This document shows, in pieces, positions 8,508-18,047 of a stretch of 64,000 bases of DNA (position 1 is the stretch's first letter; each line of letters starts with the position of its first letter). The notes beneath the pieces are model-generated. The model did no database searches. It saw nothing but the letters and a program-made list of their open reading frames with translations, and was not told where the DNA came from. The stretch is from assembly GCF_018069925.1 (NCBI RefSeq), contig NZ_JAGPXB010000002.1, forward strand, positions 62,001-126,000. Reading direction: 5' to 3'. The position numbers and the translations under genes are program-made. The stretch is from Flavobacterium erciyesense (GTDB lineage: Bacteria; Bacteroidota; Bacteroidia; Flavobacteriales; Flavobacteriaceae).

Positions 8508-9107
8508 TTATAATACATCTTTATACCAAGTAGTTTCGTCTGGAAATCCATATTTTTTAGTGTCAACTTTCCAATTTTCTCCTTCCTTTTTCAATACAAA
8601 CTGGTCTTTCTTTTTTATTCCGTACTCATAAATAATTTCAACAATAGCGCGGTTTGCAGATTTCATAATAAAAAAAACTTGCGTGTCAGGATAACTTAAA
8701 TATTCATACTTTGTTGGCTTTCCAAATGATCGACTACCTTCGTCTGATTGGTTCAAACTTATTGGATTTGTGATTTCGCTTCTACGCTTTTTATATTCAG
8801 CCCAAAGTTCTTTTTCTCCAAGTTGAACTTGGTTGGGTTCCTTAGGGTTTTTCAAACTCTTACTTCGTACAAATATTTCATGCTCCAGCGAGTTGATTTC
8901 TTGTAATTTATTAATTAAAAACTCAAGAATTTCGTCAGTTAATTGTAAAAATTTTTCCTGTGTTTGACTGGTGTTGATGTTTAGTTTTTCAACTACTTTA
9001 TTTTTCATTTCATTTCTTGCATTGTTTACGATTTGAGAAGTTTCGTCCACTACTTCTTTTTTTGTTGAGTCTTGTTTATTCCCAAAAAGTTTGTCTACTA
9101 TTCCCAT
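8508..9107 (-). CDS. Cassette gene 1: hypothetical protein, 199 aa
   Basis: Starts MGIVDKLFGNKQDSTKKEVVDE. The N-terminal half is predicted helical and coiled-coil-like (LTDEILEFLINKLQEINSLEHEIF). The C-terminal half looks like a beta-rich domain (EYLSYPDTQVFFIMKS, KVDTKKYGFPDETTWYKDVL). No signal peptide or membrane segment is visible, and I do not recognise the family. It is flanked on both sides by related palindromic elements and transcribed in the same direction as the four other units in this array. Confidence 0.65.
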   Translation of the reverse strand: MGIVDKLFGNKQDSTKKEVVDETSQIVNNARNEMKNKVVEKLNINTSQTQEKFLQLTDEILEFLINKLQEINSLEHEIFVRSKSLKNPKEPNQVQLGEKELWAEYKKRRSEITNPISLNQSDEGSRSFGKPTKYEYLSYPDTQVFFIMKSANRAIVEIIYEYGIKKKDQFVLKKEGENWKVDTKKYGFPDETTWYKDVL

Positions 9108-9150
9108 CTTTATCTTTTTAAAATTATAATTGTATATCCAGTTCTAAGGT

Positions 9151-9236
9151 TTCTGCCAACGTTCCGCTATTAGGTCAACACGGGTTTCATTGTTCGTACT
9201 GCGCACGCAACGACACCCTAGCTGTTGTGCGTTCGC
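9151..9236. repeat. Cassette-boundary palindrome E2
   Basis: Shares long blocks with E1: TCAACACGGGTTTCATTGTTCG on the left and CGCAACGA.ACCCTAGCTGTT on the right. The ends are TGCCAACGTTCCG (left) and GCTGTTGTGCGTTCG (right). It fills the gap between cassette genes 1 and 2. Confidence 0.75.
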
Positions 9237-9238
9237 TT

Positions 9239-10156
9239 TTATTTTTGGTTTTCAATTATTTTCTTTTTTAAATCGTCTTTAATGTTTGTCCAAACTGTTC
9301 TGGCTGTTATTATTAGTTTTGTATTACATTCAACTTCTGCACCATTGACAATATGTTGATACCAATTTAGGTAATTCCATTCCCTTAGTTTTGGAGAGCA
9401 AAGTGCTGAAAATTTCTCGTCCCAATGGACTTTTGTCGCAGTTCTATAAATTAAAGTAAATTTTGAGCGTTTCGGTTTTATTAATAATCTTTCATTTTCG
9501 TCAATTTCAATTTCTGTAATCTCGTCTAAACACAAACCTTTTGTCTTAAATTTTATTTGGTCAAAAATTATTCTACCAACATAACGATTTAATTTTGGAT
9601 TTGCCTTTCTGTAATATTCGTTCCAATAACTAATCATTCTACTTTCGGTCTGATGGTAATATTTTGGATTTTCTATTGCAAACCGTTTGTAGTTTTCCAA
9701 TTTACTATTATCAAGTTGTTCGTCCAAAACTTCTAATATTTCAAAAATATATTCTCCTAAAAGTTTAAAAGTAAAAGGCGTAATCCAATATTCGTTACTG
9801 TTAACTTTTTCCAAGCGACTTTGTCTTACATATCCATTATGGTGTCGAAGATAAATGCAGTTGAGAATAGCTTTTTGATTGTTTGTAAGTTTCTGTTCTT
9901 TTTCTAATTCAGGTTCATTAAAATAAAGTCTGTTAGGTATTAATAAATTTTCCCCTTCAAGTAGGACAGTTTGATAGTCTGGATGAATTAAGTTTTCTAC
10001 TTTATGAATTCGTCCGTCAAATAGTTTTATATCATTCAATGCAAAGGGCAAAATGTCCAATACACTTTCTACGTCTTTTTTCAATGTCCGTGGAAAAGCA
10101 TTAAGAAGAATTTCTCTGTATTTTGAATGTTTATTTCCTTTGAACCAATTTAGCAT
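9239..10156 (-). CDS. Cassette gene 2: hypothetical protein, 305 aa
   Basis: Starts MLNWFKGNKHSKYREILLNAFP and is rich in aromatic residues, Asn and Lys. It contains a WITPFTFKLLGEYIFEILEVLDEQ segment and a C-terminal TKLIITARTVWTNIKDDLKKK. No signal peptide, membrane segment or recognised catalytic motif is visible. It is a single gene between E2 and E3, with no functional link to its neighbours apparent. Confidence 0.65.
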   Translation of the reverse strand: MLNWFKGNKHSKYREILLNAFPRTLKKDVESVLDILPFALNDIKLFDGRIHKVENLIHPDYQTVLLEGENLLIPNRLYFNEPELEKEQKLTNNQKAILNCIYLRHHNGYVRQSRLEKVNSNEYWITPFTFKLLGEYIFEILEVLDEQLDNSKLENYKRFAIENPKYYHQTESRMISYWNEYYRKANPKLNRYVGRIIFDQIKFKTKGLCLDEITEIEIDENERLLIKPKRSKFTLIYRTATKVHWDEKFSALCSPKLREWNYLNWYQHIVNGAEVECNTKLIITARTVWTNIKDDLKKKIIENQK

Positions 10157-10196
10157 TTTCGATGTGATATTTTTTTAAAGTGCCTCATAATTTTCC

Positions 10197-10322
10197 CGCT
10201 CTACAGGCAGTTTGGGCCTAGATTAAGCCCTATTTACGAATTTGCCAAATCATCTCAAATACAAAACCATCTTTCCATTAAGCCCAATGCCTAAATCCAT
10301 TATTGCGTGTGTTGGTGGCAGT
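10197..10322. repeat. Cassette-boundary palindrome E3
   Basis: A degenerate relative of E5. It shares CTACAG..., TTTGCCAAATCAT, ATACAAAACCA, CTTTCCATTAAGCC and a right end GCGTGTGTTGGTGGCAG. It contains AGTTTGGGC and GCCCAATGCCTAAAT segments able to pair across the element. It lies between cassette genes 2 and 3. Confidence 0.7.
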
Positions 10323-10328
10323 ACTTTA

Positions 10329-10823
10329 TTATAGTTGATTATGATTTTTTAATAATTCAATTATATTTTCGGTAAAAGGTAATCGTATTATTTTTTTCCA
10401 CTTTGTTAATTTAGATTGATATAGTTGGTTTTCCATATTACTAATTAAAATTTCTTTTCTTCCAACATAAAAATTATCAAAATATTCTGTTTTATCCAAT
10501 GTCTTAGTAAGCCTGTTTGCTGTAGTTAACTGAACATCCACAGATCTAATATTTGACCATTCTATAAAATGAGAGAAGAATAAACTACTCTTCTTTATTC
10601 CGTTTTCATCAATTATTACTACTTCAGAAAAATAATTTATTAAAGATATCGTCAAAATGGCTCCTGATGCATATAAAAAAATTAACAAATTTCTCAATAC
10701 TCCACTGTCCCCCAATCCAATTTTAAAGACGCAGTAGAATATGAAAAATATAAAAATTAAAGGTTTTCCTAAATTAAGAATATTTTTAATTGTCAAATTT
10801 CTAATTACAATATTTTTGTTCAT
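10329..10823 (-). CDS. Cassette gene 3: small membrane protein, 164 aa
   Basis: Two hydrophobic segments near residues 20-36 (PLIFIFFIFYCVFKIGL) and 43-62 (NLLIFLYASGAILTISLINY) are followed by a soluble domain with EVVIIDENGIKKSSLFF and FIEWSNIRSVDVQL. That tail resembles PH-like membrane-bound domains (strand, charged turn, W-containing strand). The function is unknown. It lies between E3 and E4, on the same strand as the other cassettes. Confidence 0.65.
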   Translation of the reverse strand: MNKNIVIRNLTIKNILNLGKPLIFIFFIFYCVFKIGLGDSGVLRNLLIFLYASGAILTISLINYFSEVVIIDENGIKKSSLFFSHFIEWSNIRSVDVQLTTANRLTKTLDKTEYFDNFYVGRKEILISNMENQLYQSKLTKWKKIIRLPFTENIIELLKNHNQL

Positions 10824-10882
10824 TCTTGTTTGAAAATTATATTTTGAATTTAAAGTTATTGTTCATTGCAAGTTCGGAAGTA

Positions 10883-11016
10883 TTGCCACCAATGTTTTGA
10901 TGCTTTGAGATGGCTGGAAATAGATAACCGCTTAATTTGCGGCTTAACAAAAACTTGATGCAAGACGTTAATTCCACTTAATTCCAGCTATATCAAAACA
11001 GCTGTTAGTGGCAGCC
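10883..11016. repeat. Cassette-boundary palindrome E4
   Basis: A large imperfect cruciform. TGCCACCAAT (10884-10893) pairs with GTTAGTGGCA (11004-11013), GTTTTGAT (10894-10901) with ATCAAAAC (10992-10999), and GCTGGAA (10913-10919) with TTCCAGC (10982-10988), with an inner CCGC...GCGG stem. The middle differs from E1/E2 and E3/E5 but the outer arms are shared. Confidence 0.78.
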
Positions 11017-11017
11017 C

Positions 11018-11980
11018 TTATTCTATAGCTAATATTCTTTCTGCTTTATTATTCCATAGTATTATATTTTCCTCCATACTTGAAGTAATAATTCTATCTC
11101 CTTGTTTATTCCAAGAAATACCCCATAAATAGTCTTTAGAGTAACCTTCTGAAATAAGGTTTCCTTTGATGTCCCAAATCCTCAGTGCGTCACTTGCTGT
11201 TGCTAAGCTGTTTCCTTTTGGATTCCAAACCAAATTCCTATATTCACCTTTACTTATATCTATACACTTTAACAGTTTGCCATTTTCATCCCAATATTGA
11301 AGTAAAGATTTATCTTTCTCGTCCCCATAATCTCCTGTTACAAAAAAAGAACCCGAATTGTGCCATGCGACACTCAATATCATAATTTCTTCTTTTCTAT
11401 GTTTTATTGAATTTAACAGGTTTCCATTAATGTCAAATAAACGTATTTTATCTGAAACGGTTATGAGAATGTCTTTTTTTGGATGCCAATCAATGGCAGT
11501 TATGGTCTTTGTATTTTCATTATTGAATTTTCTAATTAAATCACCTTTAATATTAAAAATAAGTATTTCCCCGTCATTGTCTGTAACTGCTAAATATTCA
11601 CCTGTATAATTCCAATCAATTCCTCTTGCACCATCTAGTGATACAGCATTTAGCTCAATTTTTTCATTAGTTTCTATATTAATAATACTTGATCTGTCAC
11701 CTGACATTTGTGTAGCTACAGCAATTATATTTTTTGTAGGATGCCATTTTATGCGTGTAATTGTATTTTTAATAAGAAGAGATTTGTATAGTTTTAGATT
11801 ACTTGAATTATAAATTTTCAAAGTGTCCACATTTCCTCCAATTGCAATGTATTTTCCATTGGGACTCCAATCTGTTGTCCAAAGTATTTCCTTTGTTACA
11901 GCATTTTGAGCAAATGTCTGATTGCAGAAAATAATAATCAAAAAATTTAGAAGAGTTACTATTTTAATTCGGATTTTCAT
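11018..11980 (-). CDS. Cassette gene 4: exported WD40-repeat protein
   Basis: I chose the ATG at 11980 because it gives a clear signal peptide (MKIRIKIVTLLNFLIIIFCN then QTFAQ). A longer reading from a TTG would begin inside palindrome E5. The mature part consists of repeated WD40-like units: WTTDWSPNGKYIAIGG, IKWHPTKNIIAVATQ, IDWNYTGEYLAVTDNDG, IDWHPKKDILITVSD, VAWHNSGSFFVTGD, LVWNPKGNSLATAS, ISWNKQGDRIITSS. This is enough for a seven-bladed propeller, likely periplasmic or exported and acting as a binding platform. The partner is unknown. Confidence 0.8.
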   Translation of the reverse strand: MKIRIKIVTLLNFLIIIFCNQTFAQNAVTKEILWTTDWSPNGKYIAIGGNVDTLKIYNSSNLKLYKSLLIKNTITRIKWHPTKNIIAVATQMSGDRSSIINIETNEKIELNAVSLDGARGIDWNYTGEYLAVTDNDGEILIFNIKGDLIRKFNNENTKTITAIDWHPKKDILITVSDKIRLFDINGNLLNSIKHRKEEIMILSVAWHNSGSFFVTGDYGDEKDKSLLQYWDENGKLLKCIDISKGEYRNLVWNPKGNSLATASDALRIWDIKGNLISEGYSKDYLWGISWNKQGDRIITSSMEENIILWNNKAERILAIE

Positions 11981-12000
11981 TTTGTAGTTTTTTTTTATGG

Positions 12001-12143
12001 TTGCCACCAACGTTCCGGTACTACAGCGGGTTTGGGACTAAAGTAAGATTTGTTTTTCGGATTTGCCAAATCATACCAAATACAAAACCAACTTTCCATT
12101 AAGCCAATTGCCCAAATCCGTTGTAGCGTGTGTTGTGCGTTCG
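12001..12143. repeat. Cassette-boundary palindrome E5
   Basis: Long arms CTACAGCGGGTTTGGG (12021-12036) and CCCAAATCCGTTGTAG (12111-12126) pair with two mismatches. In the middle GATTTG-C-CAAATC forms a small perfect hairpin. The outer ends are TTGCCACCAACGTTCCG (left) and GTGTTGTGCGTTCG (right), shared with E2-E4. Confidence 0.8.
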
Positions 12144-12683
12144 TTATTTTTCTTTAGTAAAAGGCCAAATATAAATTTCTTTTAAGTCAATTTTTTTTTC
12201 TAGTTTTTTATTCATCTGATAAAACTCTATATCTTTATAATAATTGCCATATAAAAATTCAATTTTTTTTGGATAAGAATTTAAATCCGTCAATATTTCG
12301 GAATTTTTCTCTTTCGTTGTACCTTCTAGATAAAATACTTCAATTTTTGTTCTATCAAAAAAATTTCTACAGAATGATTTTACTCGGTCTTTTTGCACTT
12401 TAGGATATCTAATTACCAAATTCACAAGATCTTCATCTCCTATGTCTAACAAAATAAAAGTGTCAAGGCGTAAATCAGAAAAATAAACTTTTGTATTTTC
12501 ATTAAAACCAATTTTTCCGTCTGAATAATACGATTTATGTATTTCACAAATATCAATTTTGATATTTAGTTCTTTTCGTAATTTTTCAAAGTCATTATTC
12601 TCGAAAATTCTTTCATCATCTTCACTATAGAATTCGACAAAAGAGTTCATTTCAACAATCATATTTATTTCAGAAAATTCCAT
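12144..12683 (-). CDS. Cassette gene 5: hypothetical protein, 179 aa
   Basis: I chose the ATG at 12683 (MEFSEINMIVEMN); the frame extends to a GTG inside the boundary sequence GTTGTGCG, which is unlikely to be the start. The protein is acidic in its first third (FYSEDDERIFENNDFEKL), then has YFSDLRLDTFILLDIGDEDLVNLVIRYP. It has no signal peptide and no recognised family. It is the first gene of the array in the direction of transcription; the flank on its upstream side is shorter than the other boundaries. Confidence 0.6.
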   Translation of the reverse strand: MEFSEINMIVEMNSFVEFYSEDDERIFENNDFEKLRKELNIKIDICEIHKSYYSDGKIGFNENTKVYFSDLRLDTFILLDIGDEDLVNLVIRYPKVQKDRVKSFCRNFFDRTKIEVFYLEGTTKEKNSEILTDLNSYPKKIEFLYGNYYKDIEFYQMNKKLEKKIDLKEIYIWPFTKEK

Positions 12684-13148
12684 TTTTCTCTCATTTTCGT
12701 TATAATGACGCACAACTTGTATATATGCGCAATAAACTTCGTGTATACACCCAAATTAAGATGAATTAACAAAGGTTTATTTAGCTTTATCGCTTTTCAA
12801 ATATATAACTTTTATTACATTATTGTAATTTAATGGAGATGATTTCCTTAATTTTTAAGCTACAAATGGGAAAGTTTTCTTGATTCATTTTCCATTAGCG
12901 GTTGAGTGATTTTAGTTTTTATTTATCTGTTTTGTTATTTGTTGTAAAATATTGTTCTTCATACATATTAGCTTAATAAACAACTATTTTAATCTAGCTT
13001 GTCATTCCTTTTTTTTCTTAGTATTGAGTATTATAGTTTAGTGATAGTTAGAAAAAAATATTCATGGAATGATTTTCGTAGCGGGAAGTCAAACATTTTC
13101 TTTAACCATTGCTTAATGAAAATGCTTAGTAGTAATTGCGATGAATTC
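12684..13148. other. Gene-free stretch upstream of the cassette array
   Basis: No convincing gene on either strand. The left edge (about 12704-12760) carries CGCACAAC and GTGTATACAC, which look like half of a cassette-boundary element, so the array may end here. The remainder is AT-rich with a short palindrome TTACATTATTGTAA near 12815. This is where a leader or primary attachment site for the array would be expected. Confidence 0.4.
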
Positions 13149-14528
13149 TTATTCATTTTCGTTCTGTTTAAACAGCACTTTACTGGGATATTTCTCTGCA
13201 TACGCAAGAATTAAATCGACACTGTATTGATTGCTTTTGTAAGGAGTGACATGATTTTTTATCTCAGAGAGATCCGTAAATCCTATATCCGAAGCGATAT
13301 ATCCCATCCCATAGAAGTGCCCTTTTTCAACCCAAATGCAACTGCGTTCTTCCGTAGATCTTCCTTTATCTTTAATGGCAAAGCTGGGTCTGTTTTTTAC
13401 TAAAAAATCAATAGCGTTTTGGACTTGTTCGTTATGTTGTTCCACTGCGGGTAAATCGGTTCGGTCTGATTTTGGAGTAAATTCTCCGTGGTCGTCCATG
13501 CCGTAATTGCAAAATCGGTTATCAATGCTAAATTGTTTGGCTAGTCCTTGCAATACATTGATGCCTTTGTACAAACTATTAAAAGATTCTATGCACGCCT
13601 GAAATTTGCCTAATTTGCCAATGGCTAAATACCGATAGCCGCTGCGGGCTTCATACTCATACAATCCATATTTAGAGTCAAAACGTTTGAGCGCTCTATT
13701 GTAGGCGGGCCACAACTTCTTGATTTCATTACATTCGAGCAGTAGTGCCATCAATTCTGTGGCACAAACTTCAAAGGAAATAGAATGTATGTCCCGCAAG
13801 AAATTTTGTCTTTGTGTCGTGATATTATGACCACTGAAATGGGAAGCCACGCGTTTTTTTAAGTTGATAGCCTTACCTACGTAAATCACTTTTCTTGTCT
13901 GATCGTAAAAATAATAGACTCCTGCTTTATCCGGTAACTGCTCAAAGTCAGCAGGTGGTAAGTTAGGAGGTAAACGCTGGTCTTGAGAAGTCTTTTTTAT
14001 CATTTTTTCGATTACCCCTTCCACATCCCATTCCAGTAAATGAGAAAATAAAATTGCAGTAGCATCTGCATCACCACCAGCACGGTGCTGGTTGGTCAAA
14101 GGTATGTCTAACGAATTGCAAAGTCTGCCCAAACTGTACGAGGCCAGTCCAGACTTAATCTTTCTGGCTGCTCGAACGGTGCATAATTTTGGCGCAGTCC
14201 ATTTGAAACCACTGGCTTCGAGTTGGTGGCGGACAAAAGAGTAATCAAAGTTTACATTATGGGCCACAAAAACGCGTCCGGAAAGCATTTCTAAAACCTT
14301 TTCAGAAATGTCATCAAAAATAGGTGCGTCTCGTACCATTTCATTGTTAATGCCGGTTAGTGAAAAAATGGCTAGTGGAATTTCTTTTTCTGGATTGACA
14401 AGCGTTTCCCAACGGTCGATGATACTAGTACCGTTATGGATGATAATGGCAATTTCTGTAATGCGGCTGCCACTGGCATTCCCGCCTGTGGTTTCTATGT
14501 CTACTATTGCGTATTCCTGATTTTTCAT
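13149..14528 (-). CDS. DnaQ-like 3'-5' exonuclease fused to a UvrC-type GIY-YIG nuclease
   Basis: The N-terminal domain (about 1-175) is a DEDDh exonuclease: AIVDIETTGG holds the first Asp/Glu pair at residues 10-12, VAHNVNFDYSFVR the second motif, and HRAGGDADAT the His and Asp of the last. A GIY-YIG domain follows at about 200-290 (KAGVYYFYDQTRKVIYVGK, then LKKRVASHF), like the N-terminal nuclease of UvrC and Cho. The 459-aa architecture is a known bacterial repair protein type. It lies downstream of dnaE on the same strand, and joint damage processing is likely but inferred. Confidence 0.88.
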   Translation of the reverse strand: MKNQEYAIVDIETTGGNASGSRITEIAIIIHNGTSIIDRWETLVNPEKEIPLAIFSLTGINNEMVRDAPIFDDISEKVLEMLSGRVFVAHNVNFDYSFVRHQLEASGFKWTAPKLCTVRAARKIKSGLASYSLGRLCNSLDIPLTNQHRAGGDADATAILFSHLLEWDVEGVIEKMIKKTSQDQRLPPNLPPADFEQLPDKAGVYYFYDQTRKVIYVGKAINLKKRVASHFSGHNITTQRQNFLRDIHSISFEVCATELMALLLECNEIKKLWPAYNRALKRFDSKYGLYEYEARSGYRYLAIGKLGKFQACIESFNSLYKGINVLQGLAKQFSIDNRFCNYGMDDHGEFTPKSDRTDLPAVEQHNEQVQNAIDFLVKNRPSFAIKDKGRSTEERSCIWVEKGHFYGMGYIASDIGFTDLSEIKNHVTPYKSNQYSVDLILAYAEKYPSKVLFKQNENE

Positions 14529-14673
14529 ATGCTTTTTATAATTACTCTTCTTTGTGTTACTACAAAAGAAGCAAAAAGTATTCCCGAGTTTTTAGTGTCT
14601 TTTTTGGGTATTCGTGAATCTTCGACTTTATGGCTGGCAAATCAAAAGCCTGAAAGTTTTTTAATATTGTTTA

Positions 14674-17600
14674 TTACTCCTTGACCATCTTTATTCTTGG
14701 TAAATTGATTTCGTGTTCTTGCGGATATGGAGCTCGTTCGGTGGTACTAATATCACCTCTCAACTGTTCTGTTGCCTTAAATTGAAGTGTTTTTGAATTG
14801 GCATATCGTGGATCAGGCTTAAAAGGCATTTTTGCCATTTTTGAAACAGTAATGGTTGGAAAATGATAATCTACTTCAACTGTACCCAAAAGCAAGTAGC
14901 ATCCGCCTCCTTTGAACGAATAGTTGATAAGGCTTTTAGGAAAATGTGCAGTATCAAAATAATCACCATTTGCATCGATCCAAGTGCCAAAAAACATCAT
15001 TCCCATTTTTGTAGGGACTTGTTTAATTGATACCAAGTAAGCAATCAGTTTTACTTCTTTCTTTAGATAGTGAATGAGGTTATTGGCCAAAACACCACTC
15101 TTGAATTTTGTTTCTAATAAATCAAATGGTGAACACGAAACAGGAAAACTCAATAATTCAATTTCATCAAAAGCATCTTCTAAAATGGAACGTTCTATAA
15201 TTGGAAACTTGTATTCCTTAGTGGGTTCTTCAATTAGTAAAGGAGTATTTACCTCCAGTTTATGATGTATCAAAAGCATTCGTGCCTCGATAATTAATTG
15301 ACTTTTTGTTTTGCCAATACACCTGAAGGCTCCAATAAATATTAATGTTTGGATACTTTCTAATCCTGATGGAACTCTGGTGATGAAATTTTCAATCGAT
15401 TTGAATGCACCATTTTTTTCTCGTTCAGCAACAATACTGAAAATATACTCGCTGTTTAGATTCTTTAAAAGCATAAAACCCAAATACACATCCGTTCCTT
15501 CAACGGTTGTTTGATAAACGCTTTTGTTGATACACGGATTGTGTATCGTTGCGCCACTCATTTTGGCTTCGTGAATGTAAATTTCGGGTCTGTAGAAACC
15601 ACCACCATTATTGATAGCTGCTACCATAAACTCAATACCGTAGTAGGTTTTTAAATATAAGCTTTGGTAACTTTCTACGGCATAACTTGCCGAATGCGCT
15701 TTACAAAAAGAATATCCTGCAAAGCTTTCTATTTGCCTGTAGACTTCTTCACTCAGTTTTTCTGGGTGCCCTTTTGCTTTACAAGAAACAAAAAATTGGT
15801 TTTTTACAGATTGTAATTCTGCTAAGGAACGTCCTTTTCCACTGATGGCTCTTCTAAGAATATCGCCATAGGCAGCAGTCAACCCGCCATAATGCAACGC
15901 AATTTTAATTACATCTTCTTGATAGACCATAACACCATAGGTTTCGCCCAACTGCTCTTTGAAAACATCATGAAAATATTCAAATTTATCTGGATTATTG
16001 TGCCGGAATATATATTCTCGCATCATTCCACTTTGAGCCACTCCAGGACGAATGATACTTGACGCAGCCACTAGTGTTTTGTAATTATCGCATTTTAAAC
16101 GTCGTAACAAACCTCGCATAGCAGGACTTTCTATATAAAAGCACCCTAAAGTTTTACCAATACTGAGCAACTCATTGCATTTGGCTTCGTTTTTAGACAA
16201 TGAAGTATCCGTGATATCCACTTTAATTCCTCTGTTTTTTTCAATAATTTTAACGGCTTCATCAATGGTGCCCAAACCACGCTGACTTAGAATGTCGAAT
16301 TTTTCAAAACCTATATCTTCAGCTACATGCATATCAAATTGCACAATTGGAAAGCCTTTTGGAGGCATTTCTAGTGCAGTGAAATTGGTAATTGGTTCTT
16401 CAGAAATGATGATGCCGCAGGAGTGCATGCTTCTTTGATTTGGATATTTCTCTAACATCATTCCGTATTCTTCGACATATTTTACCACCGAATTACTTTC
16501 TCTTTGTCGTCCTTTGGCTTTAGATAATCCATCCAATTCGTCTTTAGACAATCCAAAAACTTTACCCACTTCCCTAAAAATAGATCTGTATTTGAATTCT
16601 ACATTTGTACCACAAAAGGCAACGTGATTTGGATCAAAACGCTTAAAAATATATTCTAAAATAAAATCACGTTCACGCCAAGACCAATCGATATCAAAAT
16701 CTGGTGGCGATTTTCGGTTTTCGTTTAGGAATCGTTCAAAATATAAATCGAGTTCGATAGGACAGATGTCTGTAATACCAAGACAATAACTCACGATACT
16801 GTTGGCACCACTACCACGCCCTACATGCATAAAACCTTGACTTTTGCTATATTGAATGATGTCCCAAGTGATTAGAAAATAGCCACTAAAGTTTAAGTCG
16901 TTGATTACTTTTAGTTCTTTTATTACGCGGGCTTGCGCTTCTTTGTTTGTGTTTCCATAGCGTTTTAGTAAACCACTTTTGGCTAAGTTTTCTAATAATA
17001 AGCGGTCGCCTTCTTTGCTTTTGGTATAGAATTTTTTGTTTCGAGGCGTTTTAAATTCAAATTCAAAATTGCATTCTTCAATAAGGAATTCGGTATTTTT
17101 TATAATTTCTGGATACTCACTGTACTTTTTAAGCAACTCCTCGGGGCTTGTCAGTATTTCAGAAGTTTTGCAAATGTCCTCCTCTGTTAATTTTGACAAT
17201 AAGGTGTTGTTGTCTATGGCACGCAGAATTCTATGTAAGTTAAATTCCTTTTTGGATCTAAAAGTAACAGGTTGCAGGATTACCGCCTTTTGAATGATCG
17301 GCTTCCATTCGGTTTTGAATAATTTTATCACTTCTTCTGGACGAATGCCAATGTATTCAAAATTTCGCAACTCGTTAGGCATATTAGCTGTTGGATAGAT
17401 CACAAATACATTTTCAAATGCTGGCGCGACCTTTGGCAAATGAGTTTTGGATAAATTATGATGGGTTAGCAAACGACACATTTCGCCAATGCCTTTTTGG
17501 TTTTTGGCTAAGCCAATAAAAAGCAGTCTGTTGCTTTGTCTGAACTCAACACCCACGATAGGTTTTATGCCAACTTCCTTGCATTGTTTTGTAAAATCGT

Positions 17601-17733
17601 AGATACCAGTTACCGTATTAATATCGGTCAATCCAACTGAGGTAAGGCCCGAAATTTTAGCTTGTTGAACAAGTTCGTTCAACGGAATTGTTCCGTAACG
17701 TAAGCTATGATAAGAATGGCAATTGAGATACAT
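14674..17733 (-). CDS. dnaE: DNA polymerase III alpha subunit, DnaE-type, probably error-prone accessory copy
   Basis: A C-family replicative-type polymerase. An N-terminal PHP domain starts MYLNCHSYHSLRYGTIPLNELV. The polymerase core has the GRGSGANSIVSYCLGI segment (near 300) and the metal-binding PDFDIDWSWRERD (near 345). The KAHSASYAVESYQSLYLKTYYG motif of the fingers/thumb follows, then an OB-like C-terminus. At 1019 aa it is shorter than a typical replicative DnaE (about 1,160), and it sits beside a Y-family polymerase, a repair nuclease and a LexA-like repressor. By analogy with the DnaE2/ImuB mutasome I infer a damage-tolerance role rather than the chromosomal replicase. Confidence 0.9.
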   Translation of the reverse strand: MYLNCHSYHSLRYGTIPLNELVQQAKISGLTSVGLTDINTVTGIYDFTKQCKEVGIKPIVGVEFRQSNRLLFIGLAKNQKGIGEMCRLLTHHNLSKTHLPKVAPAFENVFVIYPTANMPNELRNFEYIGIRPEEVIKLFKTEWKPIIQKAVILQPVTFRSKKEFNLHRILRAIDNNTLLSKLTEEDICKTSEILTSPEELLKKYSEYPEIIKNTEFLIEECNFEFEFKTPRNKKFYTKSKEGDRLLLENLAKSGLLKRYGNTNKEAQARVIKELKVINDLNFSGYFLITWDIIQYSKSQGFMHVGRGSGANSIVSYCLGITDICPIELDLYFERFLNENRKSPPDFDIDWSWRERDFILEYIFKRFDPNHVAFCGTNVEFKYRSIFREVGKVFGLSKDELDGLSKAKGRQRESNSVVKYVEEYGMMLEKYPNQRSMHSCGIIISEEPITNFTALEMPPKGFPIVQFDMHVAEDIGFEKFDILSQRGLGTIDEAVKIIEKNRGIKVDITDTSLSKNEAKCNELLSIGKTLGCFYIESPAMRGLLRRLKCDNYKTLVAASSIIRPGVAQSGMMREYIFRHNNPDKFEYFHDVFKEQLGETYGVMVYQEDVIKIALHYGGLTAAYGDILRRAISGKGRSLAELQSVKNQFFVSCKAKGHPEKLSEEVYRQIESFAGYSFCKAHSASYAVESYQSLYLKTYYGIEFMVAAINNGGGFYRPEIYIHEAKMSGATIHNPCINKSVYQTTVEGTDVYLGFMLLKNLNSEYIFSIVAEREKNGAFKSIENFITRVPSGLESIQTLIFIGAFRCIGKTKSQLIIEARMLLIHHKLEVNTPLLIEEPTKEYKFPIIERSILEDAFDEIELLSFPVSCSPFDLLETKFKSGVLANNLIHYLKKEVKLIAYLVSIKQVPTKMGMMFFGTWIDANGDYFDTAHFPKSLINYSFKGGGCYLLLGTVEVDYHFPTITVSKMAKMPFKPDPRYANSKTLQFKATEQLRGDISTTERAPYPQEHEINLPRIKMVKE

Positions 17734-17914
17734 TGTGATTGAAAATTAACGATTTTTGATTTTATAGTTTTTTGCGTTAGGGAAATGTCATTAGGTTAAG
17801 AGGGAAAAAAAAATAGCACGCAGTTTCAACAGATTTTAACTGATTTTTCTGCATAAATCTGCGAAATCTACGTGAAAACTAAAAGAGTAATTCCTTGACT
17901 TAATAACATTGTGC

Positions 17915-18022
17915 GTTAGGGATGGAAGCGGCATCCTTTTGTGCAGCGCTAGCGGAGCAAAAGATATAGCGTACAGCCCGACCCGCCTTTTTCGGCGGGA
18001 AACGCCCACCCGAGCCTGAACG
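17915..18022. repeat. Flavobacterial-type intergenic palindromic repeat
   Basis: The gap between dinB and dnaE holds GC-richer sequence with GGATGGAAGCGGCATCC, AAAAGATATAGCG and the stem CCCGCC (17982-17987) / GGCGGG (17994-17999). From memory, sequences of this kind recur in intergenic regions of many Flavobacteriaceae genomes. A spurious reading frame on the minus strand crosses it, but its composition argues against coding. Transcription from dinB to dnaE may be attenuated here. Confidence 0.5.
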
Positions 18023-18047
18023 TGCGAACTGACGAAGTAAATTATTT

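Noticed and set aside
8406..12143. A canonical integron with standard attC sites
   Set aside because: The 7-base core consensus is not met and no integron integrase is present in the window; recorded instead as integron-like.
14674..17733. The chromosomal replicase DnaE
   Set aside because: The protein is shorter than usual and lies in a damage-tolerance block under a LexA-like repressor, so an accessory role is more likely; not proven.
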